From assembly GCA_002386465.1 (NCBI GenBank), contig DGIT01000076.1, positions 42,199 through 76,259 on the forward strand: DNA of 34,061 nt. The letters run 5' to 3'. The position numbers and the translations under genes were made by a program. Within the stretch, counting starts at the first letter, position 1. Every line of letters starts with the position of its first letter. Below are positions 16,381 through 24,332 of this stretch, piece after piece. The DNA is from Burkholderiales bacterium UBA4615. GTDB taxonomy: Bacteria; Pseudomonadota; Gammaproteobacteria; Burkholderiales; Burkholderiaceae_E. The notes under the pieces are model-generated. The model had not been told where the DNA came from. It was given only the letters and a program-made list of their open reading frames with translations, and did no database searches.

Positions 16381-16563
16381 ATGCGCATGCGCGATCCCCA
16401 ACCATCCGGCAAATCCTTTCGCGGCAATAAGGCCGCCCTGCCCAGCAAACCCTGCGCGGCCTGCGGCCTGCCCATGACTTGGCGCAAGCGCTGGGCCAGG
16501 AACTGGGATGAGGTGAAGTTCTGCTCAGACGCCTGTCGGCGTAACAAGGCTGCGCGTGGGTAA
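16381..16563 (+). CDS. Small DUF2256 zinc-finger-like protein
   Basis: A 60-residue protein with four conserved cysteines: KPCAACGLPMTWRKRWARNW, then EVKFCSDACRR. This is the DUF2256 family, short proteins with a treble-clef-like C-x2-C...C-x3-C site that commonly sit next to cryptochrome/photolyase genes. Its stop (16561-16563) overlaps the GTG start of the photolyase gene by 8 bases, so translation is probably coupled. ATG 16381 is used; ATG 16387 is an alternative. Function unknown; zinc binding is inferred from the cysteine spacing. It is the first gene of a three-gene unit reading away from the CoaE fusion. Confidence 0.85.
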   Translation: MRMRDPQPSGKSFRGNKAALPSKPCAACGLPMTWRKRWARNWDEVKFCSDACRRNKAARG

Positions 16564-18148
16564 ACTGCGTGCGCTTGTCATCGTTCTGGGCGATCAGCTC
16601 GACCTGGACGCGTCAGCCTTCGACGACTTCGATGCAGGCCAGGACCAGGTCTGGATGGCTGAAGTTGCGCAAGAGTCAACCCACGTCTGGTCCAGCAAAC
16701 CGCGCACTGCCCTCTTCCTGTCAGCCATGCGTCACTTCGCCCTCGCCCTGCGTGAGGCGGGTCGTCCACTGCATTACTGCCGGCTGGATGACGCTGATAC
16801 ACGCGCCAGCCTGGGCGAGCAGTTGCAAGCCGACATCGCACGCCTGCGCCCTGACAGGCTGGTGATGACCGCACCGGGCGACTGGCGGGTACTTCAGCGC
16901 ATCAAAGACGTGGCACAGACCTGCAAGCTGCCGCTGGATATTCGCGAGGATCGCCACTTCTACTGCACCGTGCGTGAGTTTGCCGAGCACGCTCAGGGGC
17001 GCAAGTCCTTGCGAATGGAGTATTTCTATCGCGAGCAGCGCAAACGCCACAAGGTACTCATGGATGGCGATGCGCCTGCAGGCGGCCAATGGAACTTCGA
17101 TGCAGACAATCGCGAGTCCTTCGGTGCCAAGGGGCCCGGTACGGTGCCCGAGCGATCAGTGTTTCCGCCTGATGCGATCACACGTGAAGTGATCGCACTG
17201 GTTCAGACGCGCTTTGCAGAGCATCCCGGACGCCTGGACAGCTTCGCATGGCCCGTGACGCGAGCACAGGCCCTTCAGTCCTTGGAGCGTTTCATCGCCG
17301 AGCGCCTGCCCTTGTTCGGCCGGTTCCAGGATGCGCTCTGGCCAGACAACCCCTGGCTGTATCACGCGCATCTGTCGGCAGCGCTCAACCTGAAGTTGCT
17401 CCATCCGCGCGAAGTCGTGTCCGCTGCAGTGGCGGCCTATGACACGGGCGCGGCGCCCCTGGCCAGCGTGGAAGGCTTTGTGCGACAAATCCTGGGCTGG
17501 CGTGAATACGTTCGCGGCATTTACTGGACCCGCATGCCCGGCTACGCAACACTCAACGCGCTGCAGGCCGACGCAGACCTGCCCGCCTGGTATTGGACGG
17601 GCGACACCGACATGGCATGTCTGCATGATGCCCTGACGCAAACGCTCACGCACGGCTATGCCAACCACATCCAGCGACTGATGGTCACCGGGCTGTATGC
17701 GCTGATGCTGGGCGTGGCGCCGCAGCAGGTGCATGCCTGGTATCTGGCGGTGTATGTCGATGCGGTGGAATGGGTGGAGTTGCCCAATACCCTGGGTATG
17801 AGCCAGTTTGCCGACGGCGGCCTCATGGCCAGCAAGCCTTATGTAGCGACTGGCAAGTACATCCAGCGCATGAGCCCGCATTGCAGTGGATGCAGGTATG
17901 ACCCGGCAAAGCGCACCGGCGACACAGCCTGTCCGTTTACCACCTTGTATTGGGACTTCCTGATCCGGCACGAAACCGTGCTTGCCGCCAACCCGCGCAT
18001 GGCGCTGCAGGTGAAGAACGTAGCCCGCATGACCGATCTCGACAAGCAGGCGGTCCAGGAGCACGCCGCAGTCATTCGCACCGCTGAACGGGTACTCAGG
18101 CATGCCACCACGCCTGGCGCGGCACCCCCAGCACCTGCCCATGGTTGA
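16556..18148 (+). CDS. Fe-S (6-4) photolyase / bacterial cryptochrome (FeS-BCP, PhrB/CryB-like)
   Basis: A 530-residue flavoprotein of the FeS-BCP group, whose studied members repair (6-4) photoproducts in light or act as blue-light receptors. It begins RALVIVLGDQLDLDASAFDDFD, the typical N-terminal antenna-domain start. The four [4Fe-4S] ligand cysteines are present: C355, then C443, C446 and C459 in PHCSGCRYDP and TGDTACPF. These have the same spacing as recalled for Agrobacterium PhrB (350/438/441/454). The FAD region contains EGFVRQILGWREYVRGIYW, HGYANHIQRLMVTG and MSQFADGGLMASKPYVATGKYI. By that alignment H371 matches PhrB His366, while the preceding His is Asn370. It starts at GTG 16556 inside the DUF2256 gene and overlaps the next gene by 8 bases. 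FAD and lumazine-type antenna binding are expected from the family. Confidence 0.92.
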   Translation: MGKLRALVIVLGDQLDLDASAFDDFDAGQDQVWMAEVAQESTHVWSSKPRTALFLSAMRHFALALREAGRPLHYCRLDDADTRASLGEQLQADIARLRPDRLVMTAPGDWRVLQRIKDVAQTCKLPLDIREDRHFYCTVREFAEHAQGRKSLRMEYFYREQRKRHKVLMDGDAPAGGQWNFDADNRESFGAKGPGTVPERSVFPPDAITREVIALVQTRFAEHPGRLDSFAWPVTRAQALQSLERFIAERLPLFGRFQDALWPDNPWLYHAHLSAALNLKLLHPREVVSAAVAAYDTGAAPLASVEGFVRQILGWREYVRGIYWTRMPGYATLNALQADADLPAWYWTGDTDMACLHDALTQTLTHGYANHIQRLMVTGLYALMLGVAPQQVHAWYLAVYVDAVEWVELPNTLGMSQFADGGLMASKPYVATGKYIQRMSPHCSGCRYDPAKRTGDTACPFTTLYWDFLIRHETVLAANPRMALQVKNVARMTDLDKQAVQEHAAVIRTAERVLRHATTPGAAPPAPAHG

Positions 18149-19328
18149 ACCCTTCGAGCCCACGCTCGCAGCGGCGCACGCACGCATCACCGCCGTGCAC
18201 CCCGCGGCTTATGCCCGTACCCGCAATGCACTGGAAGGCGCAGTCAGCGGACTGTCGCCCTATATCACCCACGGCTTCGTCACGCTTGCCGAGGTCATGG
18301 CCACCGTCGCCGCTCAACACACGCTTCATACGCAGCACAAGTTCGTCATGGAGCTGGGTTGGCGTGCGTACTTTCGCCATGTGTGGTCACACCGTGGCGA
18401 TGACATCCTTCGGTCATTGCATGAAGGTCCGCTACCCGATTCAGCGTACGCAACAGAGCTGCCCGCCGATATTCGACAGGCCGCTACAGGTGTGCCGGTC
18501 ATCGACGAATCGGTGCGAACGCTTTACGCAACAGGCATGCTGCACAACCATGCCCGCATGTGGCTGGCCAGCTATGTGGTGCATCTGCGCAAGGTGCATT
18601 GGCGTGCAGGCGCCGACTGGCTCTACAGCCATCTGCTCGATGGCGACCTGGCCAGCAACCATCTGAGCTGGCAATGGGTGGCTGGCACCGGCAGCCACAA
18701 ACCCTATCTTTTTAATGCGGACAATGTGGCGCGCTACGCACCTGCGCAATGGCACAGTGCCCACACGGTGATCGATACGTCTTACGAACAGCTGGATCTC
18801 ATCGCTCGAGACGCTTCGTGCAAAGAGGCGTCTCACAACCCGGAACATCCTTCGCTCAGCTCGACGGAAGAACCGCACCTGTACGTGGAACCGCCCGCTG
18901 ATGACGGACTCACGCGCCCCGACGCAAACCTGGTTGCAGACCGTGATGTGTGGATCGTACATCCGTGGAGCCTGGGCCCACTCCCCACGAACCTGCCAGC
19001 GAATGCACTGGTGATCGGCGTGTCTGTGAGTGATTTTCACCGGGCCTGGCCCTGGAGCGCACGACGCTGGCAGTTCGTGGGCCGTCGCATGGCGCAATTG
19101 GCGCCACATCGCTGGCATGACCGAAGCGAGGGCTTAGCCACTGCATTGGCTACAGCCCATAGCGTACGGACGATCGCGGAACCACACTTGGCGCCGTGGC
19201 TATCGGGTTTGGCTGAGTGCATGCCCGCGCCCTGCCCCTTCGCACAGGTTGCAGTGCGCTGCGACTCTTTCTCCAAGTGGTGGCCTCGGGCCTCACGCGA
19301 TCTGCAGCTCACAGCAACAAGCGCCTGA
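18141..19328 (+). CDS. Photolyase-like FAD-domain protein with C-terminal extra domain
   Basis: A 395-residue protein whose first 200 residues match the helical FAD-binding domain of photolyases: YARTRNALEGAVSGLSPYITHG, FVMELGWRAYFRHVW, then HNHARMWLASYVVHLRK and LLDGDLASNHLSWQWVAGTGSHKPYLFN. The normal N-terminal antenna domain is missing. After a charged linker (about 225-265) comes a C-terminal domain of about 115 residues with WIVHPWSLGP, ALVIGVSVSDFHRAWPWSARRW, QFVGRRMAQLAP and EPHLAPWL. Its pattern recalls a shortened Rossmann-like antenna domain placed after the FAD domain. Role is unknown; DNA repair or light sensing together with the upstream gene is inferred. ATG 18141 overlaps the upstream stop as ATGGTTGA; ATG 18102 is an alternative giving 13 more residues. 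Confidence 0.85.
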   Translation: MVEPFEPTLAAAHARITAVHPAAYARTRNALEGAVSGLSPYITHGFVTLAEVMATVAAQHTLHTQHKFVMELGWRAYFRHVWSHRGDDILRSLHEGPLPDSAYATELPADIRQAATGVPVIDESVRTLYATGMLHNHARMWLASYVVHLRKVHWRAGADWLYSHLLDGDLASNHLSWQWVAGTGSHKPYLFNADNVARYAPAQWHSAHTVIDTSYEQLDLIARDASCKEASHNPEHPSLSSTEEPHLYVEPPADDGLTRPDANLVADRDVWIVHPWSLGPLPTNLPANALVIGVSVSDFHRAWPWSARRWQFVGRRMAQLAPHRWHDRSEGLATALATAHSVRTIAEPHLAPWLSGLAECMPAPCPFAQVAVRCDSFSKWWPRASRDLQLTATSA

Positions 19329-19429
19329 GGTCCCGATCGACCGCCCTGCTCGAAACAGCAGCATGATCGGTGCAGCCGGTGTGCCCGCGGAACAGGTCAA
19401 CTGCATTGCTCAGGCGCTCGCAGCAGCCC

Positions 19430-19452
19430 GCCCGCTCATGAACTGAGCGGGC
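19430..19452. terminator. Strong hairpin between convergent genes, no U tract
   Basis: GCCCGCTCA (19430-19438) and TGAGCGGGC (19444-19452) form a perfect 9-bp GC-rich stem with a 5-base loop. It lies 10 bases past the GST stop (-) and about 100 past the photolyase-like gene (+). No T-rich tail follows on either strand, so it may end transcripts with Rho or protect their 3' ends. Confidence 0.45.
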
Positions 19453-19462
19453 GCATGGGCAA

Positions 19463-20068
19463 CTACTCGCGCATCTTGCGCACGCTGACCGCAGCCGGCC
19501 GTGCCCAGCAGCGCGCAACCCAGGCTTGAGTCTTCGGCCACTTCGCCAGATCGAGGAACAGCGCCCGATACAAGGCGCCCGCCACATTCAGATCGGCCAC
19601 CGAAAAGGCCGGCCCGGCCAGCCACTCTGAGTGCCCCAGCGCAACTTCCAGCACATCGAACGCCGGAACGATTTCCGCCCACGCTGCCTCGGCGATTGCG
19701 GGTTTGCGTTCCGCCTCAGGCAGACCGGTGCTGTGATTCACATAATTCGTGATCTGCCGATCCAGCCGATCGGTCTCCCAGAAACTCCACTGCAGGGCGA
19801 GCGCCTCGTGCTTCAGTTCTGACGGGTACAAAGCGCTGCAATGCTTCCTGGCCAGATACAGGTTGATCGCCATGGACTCGTACAACACGAAGCCATCGTC
19901 ATCAATAACCGGCACACGGCGGTTGGGATTCAAGACCGCAAATTCCGGCGTCTTCGTGGGAGCCGAACGCGGCAGGTAGTCGAGATGCTCGTAAGGAATT
20001 CCGAGCTCACCCGCCATCCAGAGCGTGCGCAAGGCACGCGATTTCGCTGAGCCGTAAATTTTCAGCAC
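19463..20068 (-). CDS. Glutathione S-transferase family protein
   Basis: A 201-residue cytosolic GST-type protein. The N-terminal thioredoxin-like domain starts MLKIYGSAKSRALRTLWMAGELGIPYEH, with the cis-proline/Glu-Ser glutathione site in NPNRRVPVIDDDGFVLYESMAINLYLA. The C-terminal helical domain has WLAGPAFSVADLNVAGAL, the N-capping box. Length is normal. GTG 20068 is supported by AGGAGGG four bases upstream. It is divergent from the TauD-like dioxygenase operon, with about 280 bases between them, and convergent with the photolyase unit. Substrate unknown; it may belong functionally with the catabolic genes next door. Confidence 0.92.
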   Translation of the reverse strand: MLKIYGSAKSRALRTLWMAGELGIPYEHLDYLPRSAPTKTPEFAVLNPNRRVPVIDDDGFVLYESMAINLYLARKHCSALYPSELKHEALALQWSFWETDRLDRQITNYVNHSTGLPEAERKPAIAEAAWAEIVPAFDVLEVALGHSEWLAGPAFSVADLNVAGALYRALFLDLAKWPKTQAWVARCWARPAAVSVRKMRE

Positions 20069-20193
20069 GACGCCCTCCTGAAATGTGTGAAACGGAAAGA
20101 CTACTCCTGTCGCTGCGATTGCATCTTGCGGCCGATCCGGAAGTGATTTGCCATCGATGCGCGTGCTAGTCCTTCGAAACTGTGGAACGACCC

Positions 20194-20245
20194 GATACGA
20201 TTTTCGTCGTAGGATGCGAGCAAGCGCTCTGTCCTATGTCGTATC
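20194..20245. promoter_or_regulatory. Nested dyad upstream of the dioxygenase operon
   Basis: Three complementary pairs are nested: GATACGA (20194-20200) with TCGTATC (20239-20245), TAGGA (20210-20214) with TCCTA (20232-20236), and GAGC (20218-20221) with GCTC (20226-20229). The left side has an extra ACGA-TTT-TCGT mini-palindrome between the outer and middle arms. It lies 105 bases before the dioxygenase ATG and 126 before the divergent GST start. It could be an operator or a leader hairpin. Confidence 0.5.
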
Positions 20246-20350
20246 AACAAGCCTCAACGCGACTATCGCCTTGCGCCGATGCGCACTGTGCAAAACACGC
20301 CGTTCGCGGTGATCCAGCAAGATCGCCCCACTTGAACCTGAGACTGCCTC

Positions 20351-21136
20351 ATGCAAGAAACTCAGCTATCGCCCCGAATTGCAAGTGAGGTCAGCGGCAT
20401 CGATGCGCGACACCTCACCACAGCGTCTTTCGAGCTCCTCGCCGAGGTCTTTCACCGCAGAGGCGTACTGGTCTTACGCGATCAACACTTGAACGCGGAC
20501 GAATTGCTCGGGTTCTCCAGTCATTGGGGAACGCCCTGGTTGGGACCGATGCTCAAAGCCACTGAGGGCCAGACGTCGGTCGCGACCATCCGGAATCGCG
20601 GCAAGACCGGGACTGTCACCGAATACTGGCACTGCGACACCAGTTTCTCTTCTGCTCCACCCGCCATCACCATGCTGAGCGCCGCGCAATTGCCCGCGGT
20701 CGGTGGCGACACTATGTGGTGTGATCAGTATGGCCTGTACGAAGCGATGTCCGATGGCATGAAGCGCATGCTCTCGGGTCTGCGGGCTGTGCACTATGAC
20801 AAGCAGCGTCACAAGCAACTTGAGGGACGCTCACCGTCAGATGAATCAGCCGCGCATCCGGTGATTCGCACCCACCCTGTGACCGGACGCAAGTCGCTGT
20901 TCATCAGTGGTCAGGCCGAGCACATCGAAGGCATGACCCGCGAGGAAAGCCGGCCCCTGCTCGATTGGCTGCTGGGCCTGCTCGGCCAGCCTGACTATGT
21001 GTACCGGCACCGCTGGCGGGTGGGCGATCTGCTGATGTGGGACAACCGATGCACCACGCATTACGCGATTCACGACTACGGCGATCATCCGCGCTTTCTG
21101 CATCGTGTGACGCTCCAGGGAGATGTACCGAGATGA
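20351..21136 (+). CDS. TauD/TfdA family Fe(II)/2-oxoglutarate dioxygenase
   Basis: A 261-residue non-haem iron dioxygenase that should couple 2-oxoglutarate decarboxylation to hydroxylation of an organic acid. The iron-binding HxD is H94/D96 in EYWHCDTSF and the distal histidine is H237 in CTTHYAIHDYG. R248 or R252 (PRFLHRVTL) is expected to bind 2-oxoglutarate. The N-terminal RRGVLVLRDQHLNADELLGFSSHWG is typical of the family. The substrate cannot be read from sequence; taurine and 2,4-D enzymes are the best-known relatives. Its stop overlaps the next gene's ATG by four bases (ATGA), so it is translationally coupled to a Bug receptor. This favours a substrate imported as an acid. The ribosome-binding site is weak. 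Confidence 0.92.
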   Translation: MQETQLSPRIASEVSGIDARHLTTASFELLAEVFHRRGVLVLRDQHLNADELLGFSSHWGTPWLGPMLKATEGQTSVATIRNRGKTGTVTEYWHCDTSFSSAPPAITMLSAAQLPAVGGDTMWCDQYGLYEAMSDGMKRMLSGLRAVHYDKQRHKQLEGRSPSDESAAHPVIRTHPVTGRKSLFISGQAEHIEGMTREESRPLLDWLLGLLGQPDYVYRHRWRVGDLLMWDNRCTTHYAIHDYGDHPRFLHRVTLQGDVPR

Positions 21137-22167
21137 ATATGCGTCAAGCCATCACACACGGCGCACTGTTGCGAATCGCATCAGGCTTTGCCCATTGCCT
21201 GCAGTTCGCCGCCTGTGTGGGAACGACTGTGCTCGCCATGAGCCTGATCTGCGTCGACAGCCACGCCCAGACCTTCCCAGCCAAGCCGATCACCCTGATC
21301 GTGCCCTTCCCGCCGGGCGGCACCACCGACATCCTGGCGCGCGACATCGCCACTCAACTGCAGGGACGCCTCGGTGTGCCAGTGGTGGTGCATAACGCAA
21401 GCGGCGCAGGCGGCACCCTGGGCTCGACCCAAGTGGCCCGTGCAGTCGGCGATCCGCACACCCTGCTGCTGACCGCCACCCACCATGTCATCAATCCCTC
21501 GCTGCTCGAACGTCTGCCCTACGACACGAAGCGCGACTTCACTCCCATTGCCCTGATCGCCACAGCACCGAACGTGCTGATCGTCAATGCGCAATTCGGC
21601 GCACAGTCGGTGAGCGACCTGATCCGCATGGCGCGCGAAAAACCGGGTGCCATCGGCTTTGCATCGAGCGGCGTAGGCGGTGCCAACCATCTTTCAGGAG
21701 AGCTCTTCAAGGTGATGGCCGGGGTGGACATCCTCCACATTCCATACAAAGGCGCCGCACCGGCCTTGAACGATGTCATGGCCGGGCACGTCCCCGTGAT
21801 GTTCGACGGGCTGGCCGCAGTCACACCGCATCTGTCGGGCGGCAAGATCCGGGCGCTCGCGGTGACATCACTCACCCGTGCGCCTACGGCACGACAGCTG
21901 CCCACCATTGACGAGTCAGGCGTCAAGGGCTTCGAAGTCCTGTCCTGGTTCGGGCTGTATGGGTCGGCACAGCTGCCGCCAGCGGCACTGGCGCGCATCG
22001 CCAATGACGTCGCAGCCACCTTGCGCTCGCCCGAGATTGAGCAACGCTTCGCCAAGCTGGGGGTCACACGAGGTGATCTGTCGCAATCGGCCTTCGCACG
22101 CTTCGTCGACGACGAAATCGAGAAGTGGGGGCGCGTGATCGAGGCCGCCAAAATTCCAAAACAGTAG
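21133..22167 (+). CDS. Bug/TctC-type periplasmic substrate-binding protein
   Basis: A 344-residue receptor of the tripartite tricarboxylate transporter group, very abundant in Burkholderiales. After a signal peptide ending near SHAQ (about residue 46) the mature protein starts FPAKPITLIVPFPPGGTTDILARDIA, the family signature. It continues with NASGAGGTLGSTQVARA, YDTKRDFTPIALIA, HIPYKGAAPALNDVMAGHV and GGKIRALAVTS. Members bind organic acids in the periplasm and pass them to TctAB or act in signalling. No tctA or tctB lies in the window. ATG 21133 overlaps the upstream stop; the longer frame to 21037 lies inside the dioxygenase gene. An alpha/beta hydrolase follows 25 bases downstream. Confidence 0.95.
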   Translation: MNMRQAITHGALLRIASGFAHCLQFAACVGTTVLAMSLICVDSHAQTFPAKPITLIVPFPPGGTTDILARDIATQLQGRLGVPVVVHNASGAGGTLGSTQVARAVGDPHTLLLTATHHVINPSLLERLPYDTKRDFTPIALIATAPNVLIVNAQFGAQSVSDLIRMAREKPGAIGFASSGVGGANHLSGELFKVMAGVDILHIPYKGAAPALNDVMAGHVPVMFDGLAAVTPHLSGGKIRALAVTSLTRAPTARQLPTIDESGVKGFEVLSWFGLYGSAQLPPAALARIANDVAATLRSPEIEQRFAKLGVTRGDLSQSAFARFVDDEIEKWGRVIEAAKIPKQ

Positions 22168-22192
22168 TACCTCGGAGCCCGGAGACCGAGCC

Positions 22193-22939
22193 ATGCCTTT
22201 CTACGAACGCGGCGACGTGCGCATTCACTACGAGGAGTCAGGCACGGGCTATCCCCTCCTGATCATCCCCGGGGGCGGACTGAACTCCGACCTCACCTTC
22301 ATGCGCAACGGGCCGTTCAATCCGATGGCGGAATTCAGCAATGAGTACCGCTGCATCAGCAGCGATTTGCGCCATGCCAATGCTGGGCAGTCACAGGGCC
22401 CGCTTGAGATCGATCGGCCCTGGGATGCATTCGCAGACGACCAGCTGGGTCTCATGGACCATCTGGGCATTTCAAGGTTCATTGTGATGGGCTTTTGCAT
22501 TGGCGGCCCGATGAGCTGGAACCTGCTCAAGCGCGCCGGCGAGCGAATTGCCGCCGCGGTGATCGTGCAGCCCAGTGGGTCACGCCCCGAGATGCGCGAC
22601 TTTTTTTATCAGTCCAACATCAAGGGCTGGGGGCCTGCGTTCAGGGCGCGCCAGCCAGAGATCACCGAAGACATGATCGAGCGATTTCTAGCCCGCATGT
22701 ATCGGGCCCACGACGACTTCGTCTTTACAGTTGATCGTGACTTCGTGCGCGCCTGCCAGACGCCCGTGCTGATCTTGCCCGACGACATTCCTGCCCACCC
22801 GTATGCGGTCGCCATGGAATCGGCCATGCTGGCGCCGAACGCGGAGCTGAGCATGTACCCCTGGAAAGAGCCGAAGGAGCGCGTTCCTCTGGCTGTGCGT
22901 CAGATCCGCTCATTCATGCGCGCACATCACGCCAGCTGA
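22193..22939 (+). CDS. Alpha/beta hydrolase with cysteine in the nucleophile elbow
   Basis: A 248-residue alpha/beta-fold hydrolase. It begins MPFYERGDVRIHYEESGTGYPLLIIPGGG, with the oxyanion-type GGG loop. The nucleophile elbow reads GFCIGG, so the expected Ser is Cys102, as in dienelactone hydrolases (GYCLGG). LPDDIPAHPYAVAMES carries Asp197/198 and His202; there is no histidine in the usual late position of the triad except in the extreme C-terminal tail (HH at 245-246). It may be a C-C or ester hydrolase in the catabolic cluster, or a catalytically altered member. The start ATG 22193 follows GGAGACC. It sits between a Bug receptor and a MaoC-like gene on the same strand. Confidence 0.88.
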   Translation: MPFYERGDVRIHYEESGTGYPLLIIPGGGLNSDLTFMRNGPFNPMAEFSNEYRCISSDLRHANAGQSQGPLEIDRPWDAFADDQLGLMDHLGISRFIVMGFCIGGPMSWNLLKRAGERIAAAVIVQPSGSRPEMRDFFYQSNIKGWGPAFRARQPEITEDMIERFLARMYRAHDDFVFTVDRDFVRACQTPVLILPDDIPAHPYAVAMESAMLAPNAELSMYPWKEPKERVPLAVRQIRSFMRAHHAS

Positions 22940-22971
22940 TCCGATCCACGTGCCACGAAAGGCTTCGCTTG

Positions 22972-23787
22972 ATGACAGACTCAGCACAGACTGCCGACAT
23001 CACCCCCTACCCGGGCCTGCGCTACACGACCCGCGTCATGCAGATCGATACCGACAATGAGCGGCGACTGCTGGGTCTGTGTGGCATCGACCCGGCGATT
23101 TATCACGGCTGCATTGACCCCGCGACATTCATCAGCCTGGCCATTCAAGAAGGTGTGCGCAATGGCATCTCGGCCAATGGTGGCGTCAACATGGTGCAGG
23201 GCCTGGTTCAAACCAGGCCCCTTCGAATGGATGAATCGATTACCGTGAGTGGGGAAATTGTTGATGTGCGCCCGTCCGCACGCGGGCGAGTCACCACCAG
23301 CGAGACCTGGTATCACGGGCACGACAAGCAACTGTGCATCACCTCGCGCCGCACCTCGCTCAAGACCGACCCGAGCGTCTACGCCGACCCTGCGCTGCGC
23401 GGAGCGGGTGAGCGGCCTGCGCTAGTCATTGCAGACACTTCGGCGCTCAAACAGATCGGACAGTTCACGCTGACGCCAGACGATGTGAAAGGCTATGGGC
23501 TGAACACCACCAACGCCATTCATTTCAACGAAGACGCAGCGCGGCGGGCTGGCTATCGTGCCCCCATCATCGGCGGCGGGCACGGCGTACGGTTTCTCAC
23601 TGCGGCGCTGTGGCGAGAAAAAAATCCACGGTCTCTCGACGTCGATATCTACTTCCGCCGCCCGATTTTTTGGGACGACAGCATCGACATCCTGGTCGAT
23701 GACACATCAGGCCGATGGACAGCCATGTGTCTGGCCAAGGACGGCAAGGTGGCTACCGAAATGCGCATCAACACCCTCGGCACCTGA
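22972..23787 (+). CDS. MaoC-like (double hotdog) dehydratase-family protein
   Basis: A 271-residue protein with two hotdog-like halves, as in HTD2/mesaconyl-CoA hydratase-like proteins. The N-terminal half has YHGCIDPATFISLAIQEGVRNG. The C-terminal half holds the hydratase-2 box NTTNAIHFNEDAARRAGYRAPIIGGGHGVRFL. The conserved His is kept, but the catalytic Asp of the usual G-D-x-N-P-I-H motif is replaced by Thr, and Pro by Ala. It may therefore bind acyl-CoA without normal hydration, or use another residue. ATG 22972 has AAAGG upstream; a TTG sits one codon before. Gene order with hydrolase, YdhR-like and SDR genes suggests a catabolic pathway. Confidence 0.8.
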   Translation: MTDSAQTADITPYPGLRYTTRVMQIDTDNERRLLGLCGIDPAIYHGCIDPATFISLAIQEGVRNGISANGGVNMVQGLVQTRPLRMDESITVSGEIVDVRPSARGRVTTSETWYHGHDKQLCITSRRTSLKTDPSVYADPALRGAGERPALVIADTSALKQIGQFTLTPDDVKGYGLNTTNAIHFNEDAARRAGYRAPIIGGGHGVRFLTAALWREKNPRSLDVDIYFRRPIFWDDSIDILVDDTSGRWTAMCLAKDGKVATEMRINTLGT

Positions 23788-23875
23788 TCCCGACACGGGC
23801 ATCGGTCGAGGGGGGTTCGCCCCGGCACGCGGCCGGTATACGATGACTTCACAACCGATACAAGGAGACACGGTC

Positions 23876-24211
23876 ATGGTCATCGTTCAGATCAACTATC
23901 GGCGCCCCGATATGCCCAAGTCGGAATGGGACGGTCGCTATTCGGACGAAACCGCTGCGCCCTTCGTCAATCTGCCCGGGCTGCAATGGAAGATCTGGCT
24001 GGACGATCCGTCGGACGCACAACTGTCAGGAGGCATCTACCTCTTCGCAGACCGCAAGACGGCGCAGGCCTATGTGGATGGCCCGATCGTCGCACGCATG
24101 AAAGCCAACACCGCGCTGCGCGACCTGCAGATCCGGGTCTTCGATGTGCGTCGAAACATGAGTGACATCACTCGGGCGCCGCTGAGCCTGCTGACGGGCG
24201 TGCCTGATTAA
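23876..24211 (+). CDS. YdhR-like putative monooxygenase (dimeric alpha-beta barrel)
   Basis: A 111-residue protein. It starts MVIVQINYRRPDMPKSEWDGRYSDE and continues with LPGLQWKIWLDDPSDAQLSGGIYLFADRKTAQAYVDG, the pattern of YdhR and related ferredoxin-like alpha-beta barrel proteins annotated as putative monooxygenases. The fold is well known but the reaction is not established. ATG 23876 has a strong AAGGAG at 23862-23867 with eight bases spacing, although the frame is open much further upstream into the MaoC-like gene. It is probably co-transcribed with the preceding genes. Confidence 0.85.
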   Translation: MVIVQINYRRPDMPKSEWDGRYSDETAAPFVNLPGLQWKIWLDDPSDAQLSGGIYLFADRKTAQAYVDGPIVARMKANTALRDLQIRVFDVRRNMSDITRAPLSLLTGVPD

Positions 24212-24332
24212 ATTCGATTCATTCAGGCGGCATGGCCTGCTCCGTGCACCATGCATGAACGCAACGACCCGAAACGGGGTGTCTGCTGAGTCAGGCCTCG
24301 CACAACCCCAACAACACAGGACACCCGAATAG

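Noticed and set aside
17156..18190. 344-codon minus-strand frame opposite the FeS-BCP gene
   Set aside because: No motif or hydrophobic pattern; the plus-strand frame has all four cluster cysteines and conserved boxes.
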